Shown here: piece after piece, positions 31,357-43,544 of the stretch
How positions within the stretch are numbered: the stretch's first letter is position 1
How the letters are laid out: every line of letters starts with the position of its first letter
NCBI GenBank assembly: GCA_030247855.1
Contig: JAPDRN010000001.1
Location: 744,001 to 808,000 of the forward strand
Direction: 5' to 3'
Origin: Knufia peltigerae
Lineage: Eukaryota; Ascomycota; Eurotiomycetes; Chaetothyriales; Trichomeriaceae
Length of the DNA: 64,000 nt
The notes under the pieces: generated by a model
Told to the model about the DNA's origin: nothing
What the model saw: only the letters and a program-made list of their open reading frames with translations
Database searches by the model: none
Program-made: the position numbers and the translations under genes

Positions 31357-33000
31357 CTATACCCTTTTGTGGTTTATCGTTTGTAACCACCGACGCGACG
31401 CAGAGCCACCACCGCCCGCCGCGCTCGCCTTCGCGGCCTCCCACGGGCTCATGTCCGGCTCACAGCGGGTTCCGTTCTTAGGCAGGGTACCGTTGACAAA
31501 GTACGCCGTGACGTACTTGGCGGCGCACTTGGACGGGCTCGCGATCAGGCCGTGCCCGTAGCCGGAGTGGGCGAGGACGGCGCTCCCCTCGAACACCCGG
31601 CTCGCGTTGTACGCGCCCTGGATGGGGCTCGTGACGTCGTACTCGCCGTTGACGAAGAGGATCGGGGTGCGCGTCCGGGCGTCAAAGGGCCCCTCGAAGC
31701 GGCCCTTGCTGGGCAGCTTCCACGCCGCGCACGGCCAGATGGACTGGTAGACGACGTCGGAGAAGCTCTGGCTGACGGTCGCCTGGTACTCGATCTGCGG
31801 GAGGTAGTCCCGGGCCTTGTCGACCTGGAAGACGGCGTCGCTGCACCGGATGCCGTCCATCGAGTCTTGTCCGCGGTCGTAGCCCGGCGGGGCGGAAGAT
31901 GACGACGAGGTCTCGTCGGTACTCGAAGAGGCCAGGATCGCGGTGTAGTTGCCCTCGGCTGCCAATACAAGAGTCTCGGCGAGCGCGGGCCACTTGATGG
32001 GCCAGTACAGCTGGCCGTAGATGTAGGCCTTGATGGATGCGAGGTACACGAGTGCCTCTGCGGCCGCGTCGGCGTCTTTGGACTTGCTGGCGTTCTGGGC
32101 CAGCGGCTCCAAGAAGCCGTTGGCCCATTCGAAGATCTGGGATGCGTTGGTGGCGCCCGTGGCGTTGACGATGGCGCACTCATCCTTGCTCTTGGCGCAC
32201 TCCTCCGCGAAGCCTTGGATCGCCGCGTCGGTGTCGACGAGGAAGTTGCCTCGGTGGCCCAACAGCCAGATGTTCGGGTCCACGACGCCGTCGAGCAACA
32301 TGCGGTCCACGCGGTTCGGGAACATGGCCGCAAAGTATTCACCCAGTGCCGAGCCGTAGGACCAGCCGTAGTAGCGGAGCATGCCGTCTTCGCCCAGCGC
32401 GTCGACGATCTGGAGCATGTCGCGAGCCACCGAGGTAGTGCCTATGAATTGACCCGTCTTGTTGTTCGTGGCATGACACATCTCGGCCCTCTCCACGGCG
32501 TCGTCCCAGCCCCCATTGAGGAACTGTTCTGTGAGGTTGGTGTGCGCGAGACTATCGGTCGCACGCCGCGTCAGAGTCGAGTTGTCCTCGGGCGTGCAGT
32601 TGAAGGGTATCGTTTTGCCCGTGCCGCGCGGGTCGAAGGAGACAAGGTCAAACTGCCCGCCCATGTTGGCTTGGTGTTTGGGCCCATCGTAGGGTAGGTT
32701 TTGAGCGCCCGTCCCTCCTGGTCCGCCTGGGTTGTAGAGGACGGTGCCGAGGGAGGGCTGTTTGGTGGCGTTGAGCTTGAATAGAGAAAGCTCGAGTTTC
32801 TCAGAGTCTGGATTTGTGTAGTCAAGCGGGACGGGGAGCTTTGCGCAGTCGAAGGCCGCACCTTCGACGCCTATCTCCTCGAAGATTTGCTTGTTGAGGT
32901 CAGGACACGGCTTCCACTGTATCGACTTGGGTGCTTGTGGTGCGGCATGGGTGCCGACAGCAGATAGCAAGAGGAGTGCTAGTGTGCCTTTCGGTGTCAT
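31357..33000 (-). CDS. Secreted S33-family tripeptidyl/prolyl aminopeptidase (alpha/beta hydrolase)
   Basis: 547-residue extracellular peptidase, one exon, that probably removes short N-terminal peptides from nutrient peptides. A signal peptide is clear (LALLLLSAVGTHA, cut near residue 19). The alpha/beta-hydrolase core shows the oxyanion strand LYNPGGPGGTGA, SFDPRGTGKTIPFNC, the nucleophile elbow YYGWSYGSALGEY (Ser near residue 220), the acid in VNGEYDVTSP (near 450) and the base in GYGHGL (near 480). It is followed by the TAP-like C-terminal domain. Several N-x-S/T sites fit secretion. The coding region is GC-rich, so long antisense and +1 ORFs overlie it. It converges with the methyltransferase gene, with 225 nt between stops. 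Confidence 0.92.
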   Translation of the reverse strand: MTPKGTLALLLLSAVGTHAAPQAPKSIQWKPCPDLNKQIFEEIGVEGAAFDCAKLPVPLDYTNPDSEKLELSLFKLNATKQPSLGTVLYNPGGPGGTGAQNLPYDGPKHQANMGGQFDLVSFDPRGTGKTIPFNCTPEDNSTLTRRATDSLAHTNLTEQFLNGGWDDAVERAEMCHATNNKTGQFIGTTSVARDMLQIVDALGEDGMLRYYGWSYGSALGEYFAAMFPNRVDRMLLDGVVDPNIWLLGHRGNFLVDTDAAIQGFAEECAKSKDECAIVNATGATNASQIFEWANGFLEPLAQNASKSKDADAAAEALVYLASIKAYIYGQLYWPIKWPALAETLVLAAEGNYTAILASSSTDETSSSSSAPPGYDRGQDSMDGIRCSDAVFQVDKARDYLPQIEYQATVSQSFSDVVYQSIWPCAAWKLPSKGRFEGPFDARTRTPILFVNGEYDVTSPIQGAYNASRVFEGSAVLAHSGYGHGLIASPSKCAAKYVTAYFVNGTLPKNGTRCEPDMSPWEAAKASAAGGGGSASRRWLQTINHKRV

Positions 33001-34279
33001 TGTGGCGCTTGTTGTCCGAGGAGAGACTGGTTGCTCGAATTCGTCCAGACCTGGTAGGTTCGTTCACTTCTTCTCTCTTTATACACTGTTGACAATGACG
33101 TCGCTTGAGCTAGGCCACCCACATATCGGCGCCGAGCACAAGTAATCGGGCTTGTATCCATTGTCTTCCAAGGCACGATCAGCTATATCTGGATATCGTG
33201 TGGTTGTGGGGGCTTAGACCTTCTGATGGACAAGGCTGCTCTTCTCAAGTGTACCCACGATTTGAATATCCGAATAGCGCTCGTCCTCGTAATGAAAAGA
33301 GAATAGTCGTCCATCCTTGGAGCATAGCCACCGATTTCATCAACGGTACGGAGTATATTCTCGATTTGAGCAAGGGTGGACAACGTGGTGCTCATCAGGC
33401 CTGGAGAAGATGCTGAGTCCGGTGTGTCCTTGGCGAAGGTCCATCGTTCTTCATCACGGACTGTGTTCGATGTACAGCAAATAATGCGATACTCGTATGG
33501 GTAACTCCGTATGTCTACGAGATACCTCGTTTAGTAGGTGGGCAATACCAATCCAATGCTGAGTATCTGTACTGTACGGAGTACATATGGAGTACTTTGT
33601 ATCCTTTCCCACTTCATACCTCTCTCCGCGCTTGGCTGACGTAAGTTACTTGGTCGTTTTCGGTGCTATGTGCCGCTGCAAGGCTGGGCATACATCAGTT
33701 TGTAGATGTGGAATACCAGAATTGTACTATAGCAGCATTACTACTGCTGGTTGGTGGTAAGAATAGATCAAGTAAGGAACCCATTCTTCCTGGCGCTGTG
33801 TCTACCTCTACCCACCGCGCGAGAGAAAGACGAGCAGCAGTACTCCTCGCCCAAGAAGAGCAGTACTTAGCGCTCGTGTCTGCGCCCTGTTCGACGTAGT
33901 GGCGGTGACGTGTCCGAGTCGAAAGGTTGTTCTGATCTGCAAACTCATTGTCCCGAGGCAAATAAGTGTTTATGGGGGAGGAAAGGAAGGCACTGTGGGA
34001 TGTTCTATTTGGGGTGTCTCGTCAAAGGACCAGCTGACCCGCCAGACAGATGCAGGTATACGAGTACTACATGGTAGCCCAGATCCTCTTAGGGGCGCTG
34101 AATAGTCTCGGCTGATACTCGGACGTTCGCCTAGGATGCCAACTGCTGAGGCAACGCAAGTAGCCGCCAAGTGTCCCTGTACAAAGTCCAACAAGAGCCA
34201 GCATGGCCGAGCAAATCTTTCGTAATCGCGCATGTCAGGTGTCGTCGTGTCGTCGATCATAGTTCCCAAGCCACAGCAC
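33001..34279. other. Intergenic region with TACGGAGTA motifs
   Basis: About 1.3 kb between the peptidase promoter and the ARPC2 stop. It has exact TACGGAGTA copies at 33347-33355 and 33575-33583, the second as perfect GTACGGAGTAC, plus a variant AACTCCGTAT near 33503. No credible exon was seen. Confidence 0.6.
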
Positions 34280-35340
34280 TCAGCCCTGCACTCTGAATGT
34301 TCTGCCGCTCGCAGTTTTCCTCTCTCGTTCTTCAGTCTCGGGTCTAGCACGGTTAAGGACTGGAAACCATTAGCATCGACTTCTTGAACACAGGCAAAAA
34401 ACATGACAAACCTTGCAGAAAGTCTGCGGTCCTACGCCGCATTCTGGAATGGATGTATGCTTTGGAGGCTTTAATATGATAGTGGAAGTAATCACGGAAC
34501 GTCTGGATATGCGAGATGACATCTTCTCGTCTTTGACGAGTGAGATGTCGGGGAAACAACACTGTCGAGGATTAGTCGGAAGACATGATATGAGTCGAAA
34601 CCGAACCTACCAAATGTGATGAATCCTAGTTCACCTTTCTCGCCGGTCTTTCCAACACCCTTCAGCCCTTGCAGCTCAAGCGGGGGATCGCTTCGGAATA
34701 GCACCTGTGGCGCGTTCTGGATGGCTCTCCTTCTTGCATCAACGAACTCTTGTAAGAAAACCTTTGCAAAGATTCTATCGACTGCATCGATGAAGAGTGT
34801 CGAGAAGATGACTGTCACCCGGTCGTGGCTGGCTTTGATGTAGATAGCCTCCTCTTCACGATAATGAATAGCCGAGACCTCTCCCCCTTCTCGCACACCT
34901 TGTGGTGCTGATTCGGACGTGTACTTGGCGGCCTCCTCGGAAAGCCGGGCGAACTCATCGAATGCCTTTTCAAATGGCGCCGCCATAACGTTCCGCTTGA
35001 GCAGACTGATTCGACGGACGAGCTCTTCTCTCTCTTCAGGTGTGGCCGGCAAATTGTCCAGATCAATCAAAATGCTGAAATCATACCCCGCTTCGGTTTG
35101 GGTAATGTAATTCCCATATTCTCGCTGGAGGACAGCTTCTGCTCCATACTGGACGAGTTCTCGGAAGCACTTGATGGCGAGAGAGATCAAAATTTGGGAC
35201 TTCGAAGTAGGAGTGGAGATGTGGAATGTGACACCGTCGAAGTCAGACACGACTTGGTCTATGGACTGAGGCGGTGCTCCCGAGAAGCGCTCAGTCAGGA
35301 TGGATTGAAGCAGGACATTCTGGTAGTCGAGAAGGAGCAT
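34280..35340 (-). CDS. ARC35: ARPC2 (p34/Arc35), Arp2/3 complex subunit 2
   Basis: Core subunit of the Arp2/3 complex, which nucleates branched actin at endocytic patches and hyphal tips; p34 contacts the mother filament. Three exons, 34611-35340, 34412-34561 and 34280-34359, give 319 residues, typical of the family. The start MLLLDYQNVLLQSILTERF is canonical. Exon 2 restores LFPRHLTRQRREDVISHIQT...FRDYFHYHIKASKAYIHSRM, the conserved C-terminal helix. Exon 3 gives VLNRARPETEERERKTASGR, then TFRVQG. The start is 307 nt from the divergent UTP12 start. Confidence 0.96.
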
Positions 35341-35647
35341 CGTGCGTTGTGCTGCACAGGTACGACGGTTATCGTGAGAAAGTTACAGAATTGGGCTTAA
35401 AGGCAGCTGGAACATATACTTGAAGCTGCGTGTAATTGTATGCGGTCAATGTCGTAGCCTGCAAGTGGTTGGTGTGAGGATCCAACAACTGCGGGCAAGT
35501 CAGACGTGTGGTCGTAACTCTCAGCCTTGCCCCACAGAATGACGAGGCTGATTTTCACTTGGCATTTTTGTTTGGTCTGCATGCGGATAAAGTCCAAAAA
35601 AAAAGTTACGGTGATGCCTCAGAATTTGCGACAAGGTGTACTGCGCA
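35341..35647. promoter_or_regulatory. Divergent promoter ARPC2 / UTP12
   Basis: 307 nt between opposite starts. Nothing specific beyond a short A run near 35596 was seen. Confidence 0.45.
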
Positions 35648-38578
35648 ATGGTCAAGTCATATTTGTGAGTGTTTGTCCCGGGATGATGATATCAAAGGCT
35701 AATTCACTTCAACAGAAAATTTGAGCACAGCAAGACCTTCGGCCAGATCTGTACAGCCTCCGCCAATGTTGTCTGGGATCCGTCGGGCGGCGACGACTCG
35801 ACAGCACGAGGTGGTGCAGGTCTAGCATACGTTGGTGCGAACGAAGATGTTTTAGTATGGGATGTAAAGAAATCAGAAAGAGTTGGATTATGGACTGTTG
35901 AAGACAACACTGCGGTGGTCACTGTCATTTGTCGGAGCGACACTGATCCGGATGTCTTTGCAGTTGGTTACGATGACGGCAAGATTCGAATCTGGGACTC
36001 TCGGACGGCGACGGCGATCATTACATTCAACGGACACAAGACTGCAGTCACACAGCTGAAATTTGACAAATCTGGAGTTCGACTAGCAAGCGGCTCAAGA
36101 GATACGGATATCATCCTCTGGGACCTAGTTGCTGAAGTCGGATTGTACCGTTTACGAGGCCACAAAGATCAAATTACTGCGATTGTTTTCTTGTCACGTA
36201 CAACGCCCGGTGGCGACCCAGAAGATGACGATGACTCAGACAGCTTCCTCTTATCCACCAGTAAAGATGCCCTGATCAAGGTCTGGGATCTTTCGACGCA
36301 GCACTGCATTGAAACGCATGTCACACAAACAAATGGGGAATGCTGGGCCATGGGTCTCATGAGGGATGGAGAGGGATGCATAACGGCTGGCAACGATGGA
36401 GAGCTCAAAGTGTGGGCAATCAATGAGTCCGCATTGACACACGAGGTGGGTGCTCAGGGACAAGAGCAACTGAAGATACTGCATGAACGTGGTGCAATTT
36501 ATAGACAGGGCCGCGATCGTCCAGTGGCTGTCAACTTCCACCCTCAGAAAGACCTCATCGCTATTCATGGCTCCGAAAAAGCCATCGAACTGTTCCGCAT
36601 TCGCTCAGAGAATGAGATACGCAAGGCCCTGGTACGAAAACGTAAGAGGAGGAAGGAAAAGACGGGAACAACAGCAGATGCTGAATCTGGCATCGATGTG
36701 GCAGATAGCAAGGAAGACGTTGAAGATATGTCGACTGTTGCGATTTCAGACATATTTGTTCCGTATGTTCTCGTACGGACGGGTGGAAAAGTCAGATCGA
36801 TGGACTGGAATCATCTACACGGGAGGGCCATCAGGATACTTGTTTCCACTTCGAATAATCAACTTGAGCTCTTCGACATCACCGGATCTGACAAAAAGTC
36901 GCAGGAAGCGCCTGATTATAGCCGGACACTTTCGGTGGACATGCCTGGTCATCGCTCAGATGTCCGCTGCGTGGCACTGAGTTCTGATGATCGAATGCTT
37001 GCAACGGCTTCGCATGGCAGCCTGAAAATATGGAACACCAGGACCCAGAGTTGTCTCCGCACTCTCGATTGTGGCTATGCTCTCTGTATGGCTTTCATGC
37101 CCGGGGACAAAATTGTTGTAGTTGGGACACGAGAGGGCACGCTGGAGATCTTCGATATCGCTGCCTCGAATTTACTCGACACTATCAATGCCCACGAGCG
37201 CGACATCTGGTCCTTACAAGTCAGCCCCGATGGCAAGTCGCTTGTCACAGGATCCGCAGACAAAAGTGCCAAATTCTGGCAGTTCAAAGTAGTCCAAGAA
37301 GAGATTTTGGGAACGAACCGCAAGAATGCAAGGTTGACCCTGGTGCATTCTCGAACGCTGAAGGTGGCCGACGATATTCTCAGTGTATGCTTTTCGCCAG
37401 ATGAGCGACTCCTGGCTGTCAGTACTCTGGACAACACGGTCAAGGTATTCTTCGTGGACAGTCTCAAGCTGTTCTTGACATTATATGGGCATAAACTACC
37501 TGTATTGAGCATGGATATCAGCTATGACAGTAAACTCATCGTCACTTCTAGTGCCGACAAAAATGTTCGAGTATGGGGATTGGATTTTGGTGATTGTCAC
37601 AAGGCTTTCTTCGCACACCAGGACAGCATTCTGTCCGTTCTCTTTGTTCCCAACAACAACGATGGTAACGGCCACCACTTCTTCTCCGCATCGAAAGACA
37701 AGACAATGAAGTACTACGATGCAGACAAGTTCGAGCAAATTCAAAAGCTCGATGGCCATAAGGGCGAGATTTGGGCAATGGCGATAGCGCATTCTGGAGA
37801 ATTTTTGGTCAGCGCCAGCCATGACAAGAGTATCAGAATCTGGCAGCAGACAGACGAGCAGATCTTTTTGGAAGAAGAAAGGGAAAAGGAGCTCGAAGAG
37901 TTATACGAGAACACCCTCCTCACCTCCCTTGAGAAAGATGAGCAGCAGGCGGACGCTGATATGGAAGGGGTCGAAGCGACCGCAGCTGGCAAGCAGACTG
38001 CTCAAACTCTTATGGCTGGAGAGAAGATCGCAGAGGCACTGGAGGTAGGCTTTGAAGATCTCAAGATCATGCAGCAGTACGAGCAAGCGAAACGAGGCAA
38101 TCCCAAAACAGCACCACCACCACGAGATGCTGTTTTCCTGGCCAACAACAACATCTCTGCATCTACCTACGTCCTGAACACCTTTCAGAAAGTACCTGCT
38201 GCCTCATTGCAGGATGCGCTTTTGGTCTTGTCACTTTCACAGCTTCCTGCTCTGTTCACCTTCCTAGGTCTTTGGGCCAAGGAAGGACGAAACATTCCTT
38301 TGACATGCAGAATCCTGTTCTTCATGCTCAAGACTCATCAAAAGCAGATTGTCAGTAGCCAAGCCCTACGGGAGGCCCTCGAAGAGACACGAGATAGACT
38401 TCGGCAAACACTTCAAAAGCAGAAGCATGATCTTGGATTTAACCTTGCCGGACTGCGAGTGATGGGTCGCCGGGTCAGGGAGTTGGGAGAAAGCGACTAT
38501 GTCGACGAGTCAACATGGCTGGACACGGAAGTGACGGCAACCCGTGGTACTAAAAGAGGCTTCGTTACCGTAGCCTGA
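35648..38578 (+). CDS. UTP12: UTP12/DIP2, WD40 subunit of the small-subunit processome (UTP-B)
   Basis: Nucleolar protein of 959 residues needed for 18S rRNA processing, in the UTP-B module with Pwp2, Utp6, Utp13, Utp18 and Utp21. The first coding exon is only 17 nt (35648-35664, MVKSYL split), joined to 35716-38578, giving MVKSYLKFEHSKTFGQICT, which matches the family start. Two WD40 propellers follow, with repeats such as TFNGHKTAVTQLKFDKSGVR, LRGHKDQITAIVF, LYGHKLPVLSMDISYDSKLI and LDGHKGEIWAMAIAHSGEFL. A basic insert lies around residue 300 (RKRKRRKEKTG). The C-terminal Utp12 helical domain begins near residue 800 (SLQDALLVLSLSQLPALFTF). Confidence 0.95.
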
Positions 38579-39870
38579 AGTCCGTCCTGCTCGCATCCAA
38601 CACTGCTCTCGAATTGCTCTCTTACCGTGTGGGGTTACAGGAAAATTCAAAACAACAATATATGACAGTCGTGGTCATGATGCTTGACCGGGTTCGTAGC
38701 TGTTTCATCCAAAGGGTGACGAATAGGCGAGCTTGCAACACCGGCTGGGCGGCAATACCTGACGTACAGGATCATCATCAGCAGTGTTGGCCTGCACTAA
38801 TGCACAAGCTGGTCTGTCGATCTTATCTGGAAACACAAAGGCAATGGGGGCGTGCTGATTAGTCCTAGCCCGCTCACATATAATGGGACAGGACCATGCC
38901 TTCTAGGGCGGACAGACCTTATCATGCCCATCACTGAAGGCCAGCTTGTCTCAAGACATCCAATGTCAAGTGGACACTTGCCAACGACCCGACGAATGTG
39001 AGCAAGATATGAATGTTGAAGATGTACGGCCACCGGGAAGGTTAGCTTTCCGGCTGCTTGCAAGGAGGTATTGACCAGAGCCGCCCTGCCGTTATGCACC
39101 CAGCACAGTGTACAAGCTGCAGGGGATCCAAATCGGCTCTTTCAGGAGAATCGAACGTGGTTAGTCAGAAAGATTCGCCCTTTGTCATTGGCGTTAGATC
39201 TTCCAACATGTTGGACTAAGAGCCTATGCAGAACACGTCTCTCCCAAAGATGTGCTGTCAGATAGATCAAGTCTGCGTCTCGCGGTCCCCTAGGATGAGC
39301 TTCCAGGGCTATTCAAGCGCCTTGTCTCGGTGGACATCAGTAATATCGATTTTGACGCCGAAAAGGTGTGATGCACCGCCTCCACTAGGTTTTATGTTTC
39401 GATGCGAGGACTGGTCTTATTACATCATCTGCGGTACCCATGGAACAGGTCTTAATTTATTCGGCCAGGCCCACGTCAAGCTGTCAGCTGTCAAATTTGT
39501 CAAGACAATCCGAGGGTGAACAGGGTCATGGTTCAACGAGAATTAATCAAGCTCCGTGCAATCCTTACCTCCTTTCAGCTCTAGTCAAGCCCATGATCTT
39601 CCGCCGTTGTAGATCTGGTGCTCAGACTGCTGAGTCCGCGCCGACCGGTCCAACATCATCCTGTTTATTTACACCGCGTGGCATATTGAGATTAGATTGA
39701 CGAGGACATGATTGCTGGTGATGGTTGACATGCCTTATGGGAACCAGGACGCGGATCTTTGGCAAGACTGCTGCGGTCGAAGTTGCTGTTTGCTGCTGTT
39801 TGAGACAAGACCACCGACCGACGACCACAGCGCTCTGAAAGGAAACCCGACACGGCTTACTGCGACGATA

Positions 39871-40114
39871 GGTATTACGCCCAAGGCTGGAGTTACCCCC
39901 AATTGCCATTCGCTATACGGGAGTATAGAAAAGGGTCACGACTGAGAGACTAATAATTTAATCGTCAATTCTTATCCTTGCTAGTGTCTCGGTGCTCCTC
40001 ATTCTCACTGTCCTTAAGAATGTCTCTTGACCTATTTGTACTTTGTCGATTACAGTACAGTACCTGGGTAAGGTAGCCTTGTTGCGTAATGCAGAGGTGG
40101 GTGTGCGTAATACC
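39871..40114. mobile_element. MITE-like TIR element copy B, 244 bp
   Basis: It ends in exact 10 bp inverted termini (GGTATTACGC / GCGTAATACC) and is flanked by TA on both sides (39869-39870 and 40115-40116). The right arm is long and matches the left arm of copy A (GCGTAATGCAGAGGTGGG, then TGTGCGTAAT). The left arm has lost about 26 bp, apparently between two ATTACGC direct repeats. There is no transposase. Confidence 0.8.
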
Positions 40115-40291
40115 TACCGCCCTTACTGCAGCACGAGGTAATCTTCGTTTTTTGACACAGGGAAAGGGACGAATCAAAAGCTGAATGAGCGGCCCCGAGA
40201 GGAGCAGTCGATACAGCAAGGAGGTGGTATTAGTGCGAGTACGAGTCCAAGATACTAGGAACAGGGTACTTCGTTCTCCGGTGGACCTTGG

Positions 40292-40319
40292 TTGTTCTTG
40301 TTCTTGTTCTTGTTCTTGT
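40292..40319. repeat. (TTCTTG)n microsatellite
   Basis: About four to five consecutive hexamers in an intergenic region. Confidence 0.85.
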
Positions 40320-43300
40320 CGTTCTCCGTTCTCATCTCTCTTGGCTGGTGTCTCCTGAAGATATTTCTTCTTCACTAGTACTCGTAGAAGACCTGATATA
40401 GCCAGCGATCTGCGACATGGTTTATATGTTGGCTCAGCAACGAGCCATATACAATCAATCAACTATTATCGCGACAGATGCAGGACAAGCTCATCTCTCT
40501 CCTTATCCGATCTCCACATTTACCTACCTGTTACTTGATCCTTACTAGTTGAGCACTTGGAACTTCGGGCTTTGGGGTGGCTATTTTCCTACCTCGTATC
40601 CCCGGTCGCGCCCCTGTTCATTCGCTTGGGGCGGCTCGTACTCGCGTCCTGTCAGCGATGCGTTGTCCAACCACAGCTGCAAGCTGCAAGATAGGCATTC
40701 CCGGTGACATGGTTGCAAAGGTCTGTGATTGAGGGTAAGTAAGCCCGTGCTCGCGATTGGGCCCCTGCCAGTGTTACCGTAAAGCGCCGACCGCGCATCC
40801 TTGTCACAAGCACACGGCTTCTCGTAGCAGAGATTGGTTACACAGGCCTCACTTGGGCTGTGACACGCACTATTCCTGCAGCATTGAATCCCCCAGCACT
40901 TGCCAGCTAGTGCCCACCCAATAGTTACCCCTGTCGATGCTGGGCCGCTAAGGAGGAAGTCACTTCCTGCAGAAAGTGAAAGTCCGCATGACGAAAATTC
41001 AGTTTCAAAGAGACGGGGTTCTAGGTCGACGTCAATATCTCCAGTCCATCATCTACAGATTTTAGGCTCCTCTTGCCACGATGTCTCGAAAGAATCATCG
41101 GCTTCGGCACGGTTTCATCACTAGGGTGACTCCGTAATAATGCTCAACCCCTTTTCCCAAGGTGGATAGAGGTCTGTACAGTATGCCGCAGAGCTCTGCC
41201 CTCCGCGACTCTCTAGCTTGGAACGAGCCCCCGGAGAACCCGCAGAAGGCGAAGCTCTTTTGGTCAACAAGATGCTAGACCACACAGGTCAGGAGGGGGC
41301 GTCACGCCTCCATCGTTCGCCTGGAAATGCTTTCTAGACGTCATTAATTACCATCAATGCTGTTGGTGATGGTGTGCCGCCCAAATAGTTTCCCTGAATC
41401 AGCACACCAACAGCCCCGGTCAAGTGCCAGGAAAAGATCCCAATAATACATTTGTCGGGATGATGATCTGCCTTGCACCCAAAGGTCGCCAAAATCCAGT
41501 ATATTTTTTTGAGTCAATACCAACCGCGCGGATGTGGAGACGCAGCGAGTGATGAGCAAGGCATATCCCGTCCTGACCACGATTCAGCTTGTTTGAGGCA
41601 TGGACATGGCTGTGGCGTTCTGTCTCACTCCCAAAGCGTCCACTTGCGGTTGCACTAGCCGTCTCAGTCCGCGCCTTCGTATGTGTTTGGGTCACACTGG
41701 CGTGAGATCCGGCTTCGATCGCAATCTTTTGACCACGGCCTCCTCTCCAAAGGCCCCGCCAATGATCAACTGCAACTAGCGATGTGGTCAGCCCCTCCCG
41801 ATTGTCCGCAAGGGACTTTTCAACGGTCGAAACGCTCCGGCTCTAGCCCGCAGTTATTCGCAATCTGGTTCACCCACCCTTTGACGTGAAAAAAGAGGAC
41901 CCCTGTCCACACTGGCGAGCGAGGTACCTACTACGAAGGTACCAAGGCACACTAGCACCTAAATTGTCGAGAGAATTCGCTTGCACTCGTCTCTAGCAGT
42001 CGTCTTCTGCGTCGGATCACAACCCTTTTCTTCAGACAAAGATGGATCATGTGTGCCTTTCAGAGAAGGCCCCCTCTCTCAAGGCAGAAAGATCGGCGAT
42101 GTGTGATCAAATTAATATCAAGAAATATGGCCGCGGAAGCATGCTCTTGTCGTCTAGCAAGGTCGATGGCAAGCGAAGCCCTCGCAGCCACAGTTAACTC
42201 TACTGCAGGAAAGGGGGGCGATCATGCCCAAAGCTCCCAGGAAAGCATCAAATTGAACAACTCTGTAACAGGCGGTACCAGTCGCCCATGAAGCTTGCCT
42301 TGGAGCTCCGTTCCGCACAAGGGTAATAAATTTGTCAGGAAACCTTCCCTTTGGTACCCTTCTGGCTCTAACTTTATGGTCATCTGGACTGGGGCAACCC
42401 ATGTCCATAGATCGATCCAGTGGAGCCACTCGATGGAGCCGAAACTTGCGAGGATGATTGTTTAGTTGGTCTTTTACGCAGAACACCGTCCTCAGTGTAG
42501 TCTAGTCGTCAGGGTGAGAGAGTCCACGACGAAATTGCTAGAAGGCAGATCACTTCTACCGGAGACCCCTACGCCTTTGAGGCCCGTTGTTGCTCGCTTC
42601 TACGACTTGTTCTATCCGACGACGAAGCCTCATTCATCTTCCGCGGGTCGTGCAGGAAATAGACCCAAGAGGTTCGTCCTCAAGCAGCCTTCAACTCCTG
42701 TCGTCGTTATTGATGACGAAGCGCTAATAAACCCTGAGCCAGGGTGGCATGGGCGGGAAGAAGATCAGGCCTGCACCTTGCTCAGGCATATACCTAAGGA
42801 TGCAGCCAATTCCTAAAGTGGACGTCCATGACCTTCAAGAGGCTTTTTCGATGGCCCAATGCTAGCTCGTACTTCCAGCGCCTCCCTCCCTGGGCCTCTT
42901 GACTTCAATACCGCACCCACTTGTACGTACACTTGGCTACATATCCATAACCATCTCACCACCCTTTTCTTTTTGGAAACGCCCGGCCCGTGTGTCCTTT
43001 ATTGATCTCATGCCTTTTCAGCTCAGCTCGAACGCAGTAGCACCAGTCATCATTCCGCAGGCCGTCCCGGAAACTGGGCTACCAGGGATTTAATCTAGGA
43101 CACCCTTCTGTCACCACTTCTACTCTGTTGGCTTAGCCTCGTTCGATCTACCCGTGTCAACCCACCTGTTTGCTGGCGGCAATCTGAAAGCTTCTCCAGA
43201 GGGCATTTACCTGACCTTTCCAACTTACCTGAAATGTGAATAGCGTCACCTTCTGTTGTCAAGTGCAGGTGTTCTTTGACAAAGTCGCTAGCGAAGATAA

Positions 43301-43544
43301 CGCAACTGGCAGTCAAGGGACGCAAATGCATCGTCGATGATGATCTGCTGAATGTTCAACATTCCGCCCGGGCTTCTTTCTTTCCATCTTATTGACAGAT
43401 ACTCCGTAACATTCGACATACCGATTTTCTTTTTCCCAGTGGAGGAAGACGTCCACACGACTCGACTCGAAATCTCGACCTCGTTCCACCCAATTCTATC
43501 CCAAGGCACCGTCTTGTATGCGACTGTCGCATAACTCTGGCCAA

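Larger units (their letters stand above)
38579..43544. other. Gene desert upstream of the flbD-like gene
   Basis: About 5 kb without a recognisable gene on either strand. It contains the MITE copy at 39871-40114, a (TTCTTG)n microsatellite at about 40292-40319, and a TACTCCGTA at 43400-43408. ORFs up to about 165 codons occur but lack known domains or splice context. One at 42466-42816 carries a VVVIDDEALINPEPG segment that I cannot assign. Much of it may be regulatory or untranslated leader for the developmental regulator, by inference. Confidence 0.6.

Noticed and set aside
31545..32342. 265-codon ORF within the peptidase gene in another frame, and plus-strand ORFs there
   Set aside because: Ser/Arg/Thr/Pro-rich low-complexity translation of a GC-rich gene; the S33 frame has signal peptide and catalytic motifs.
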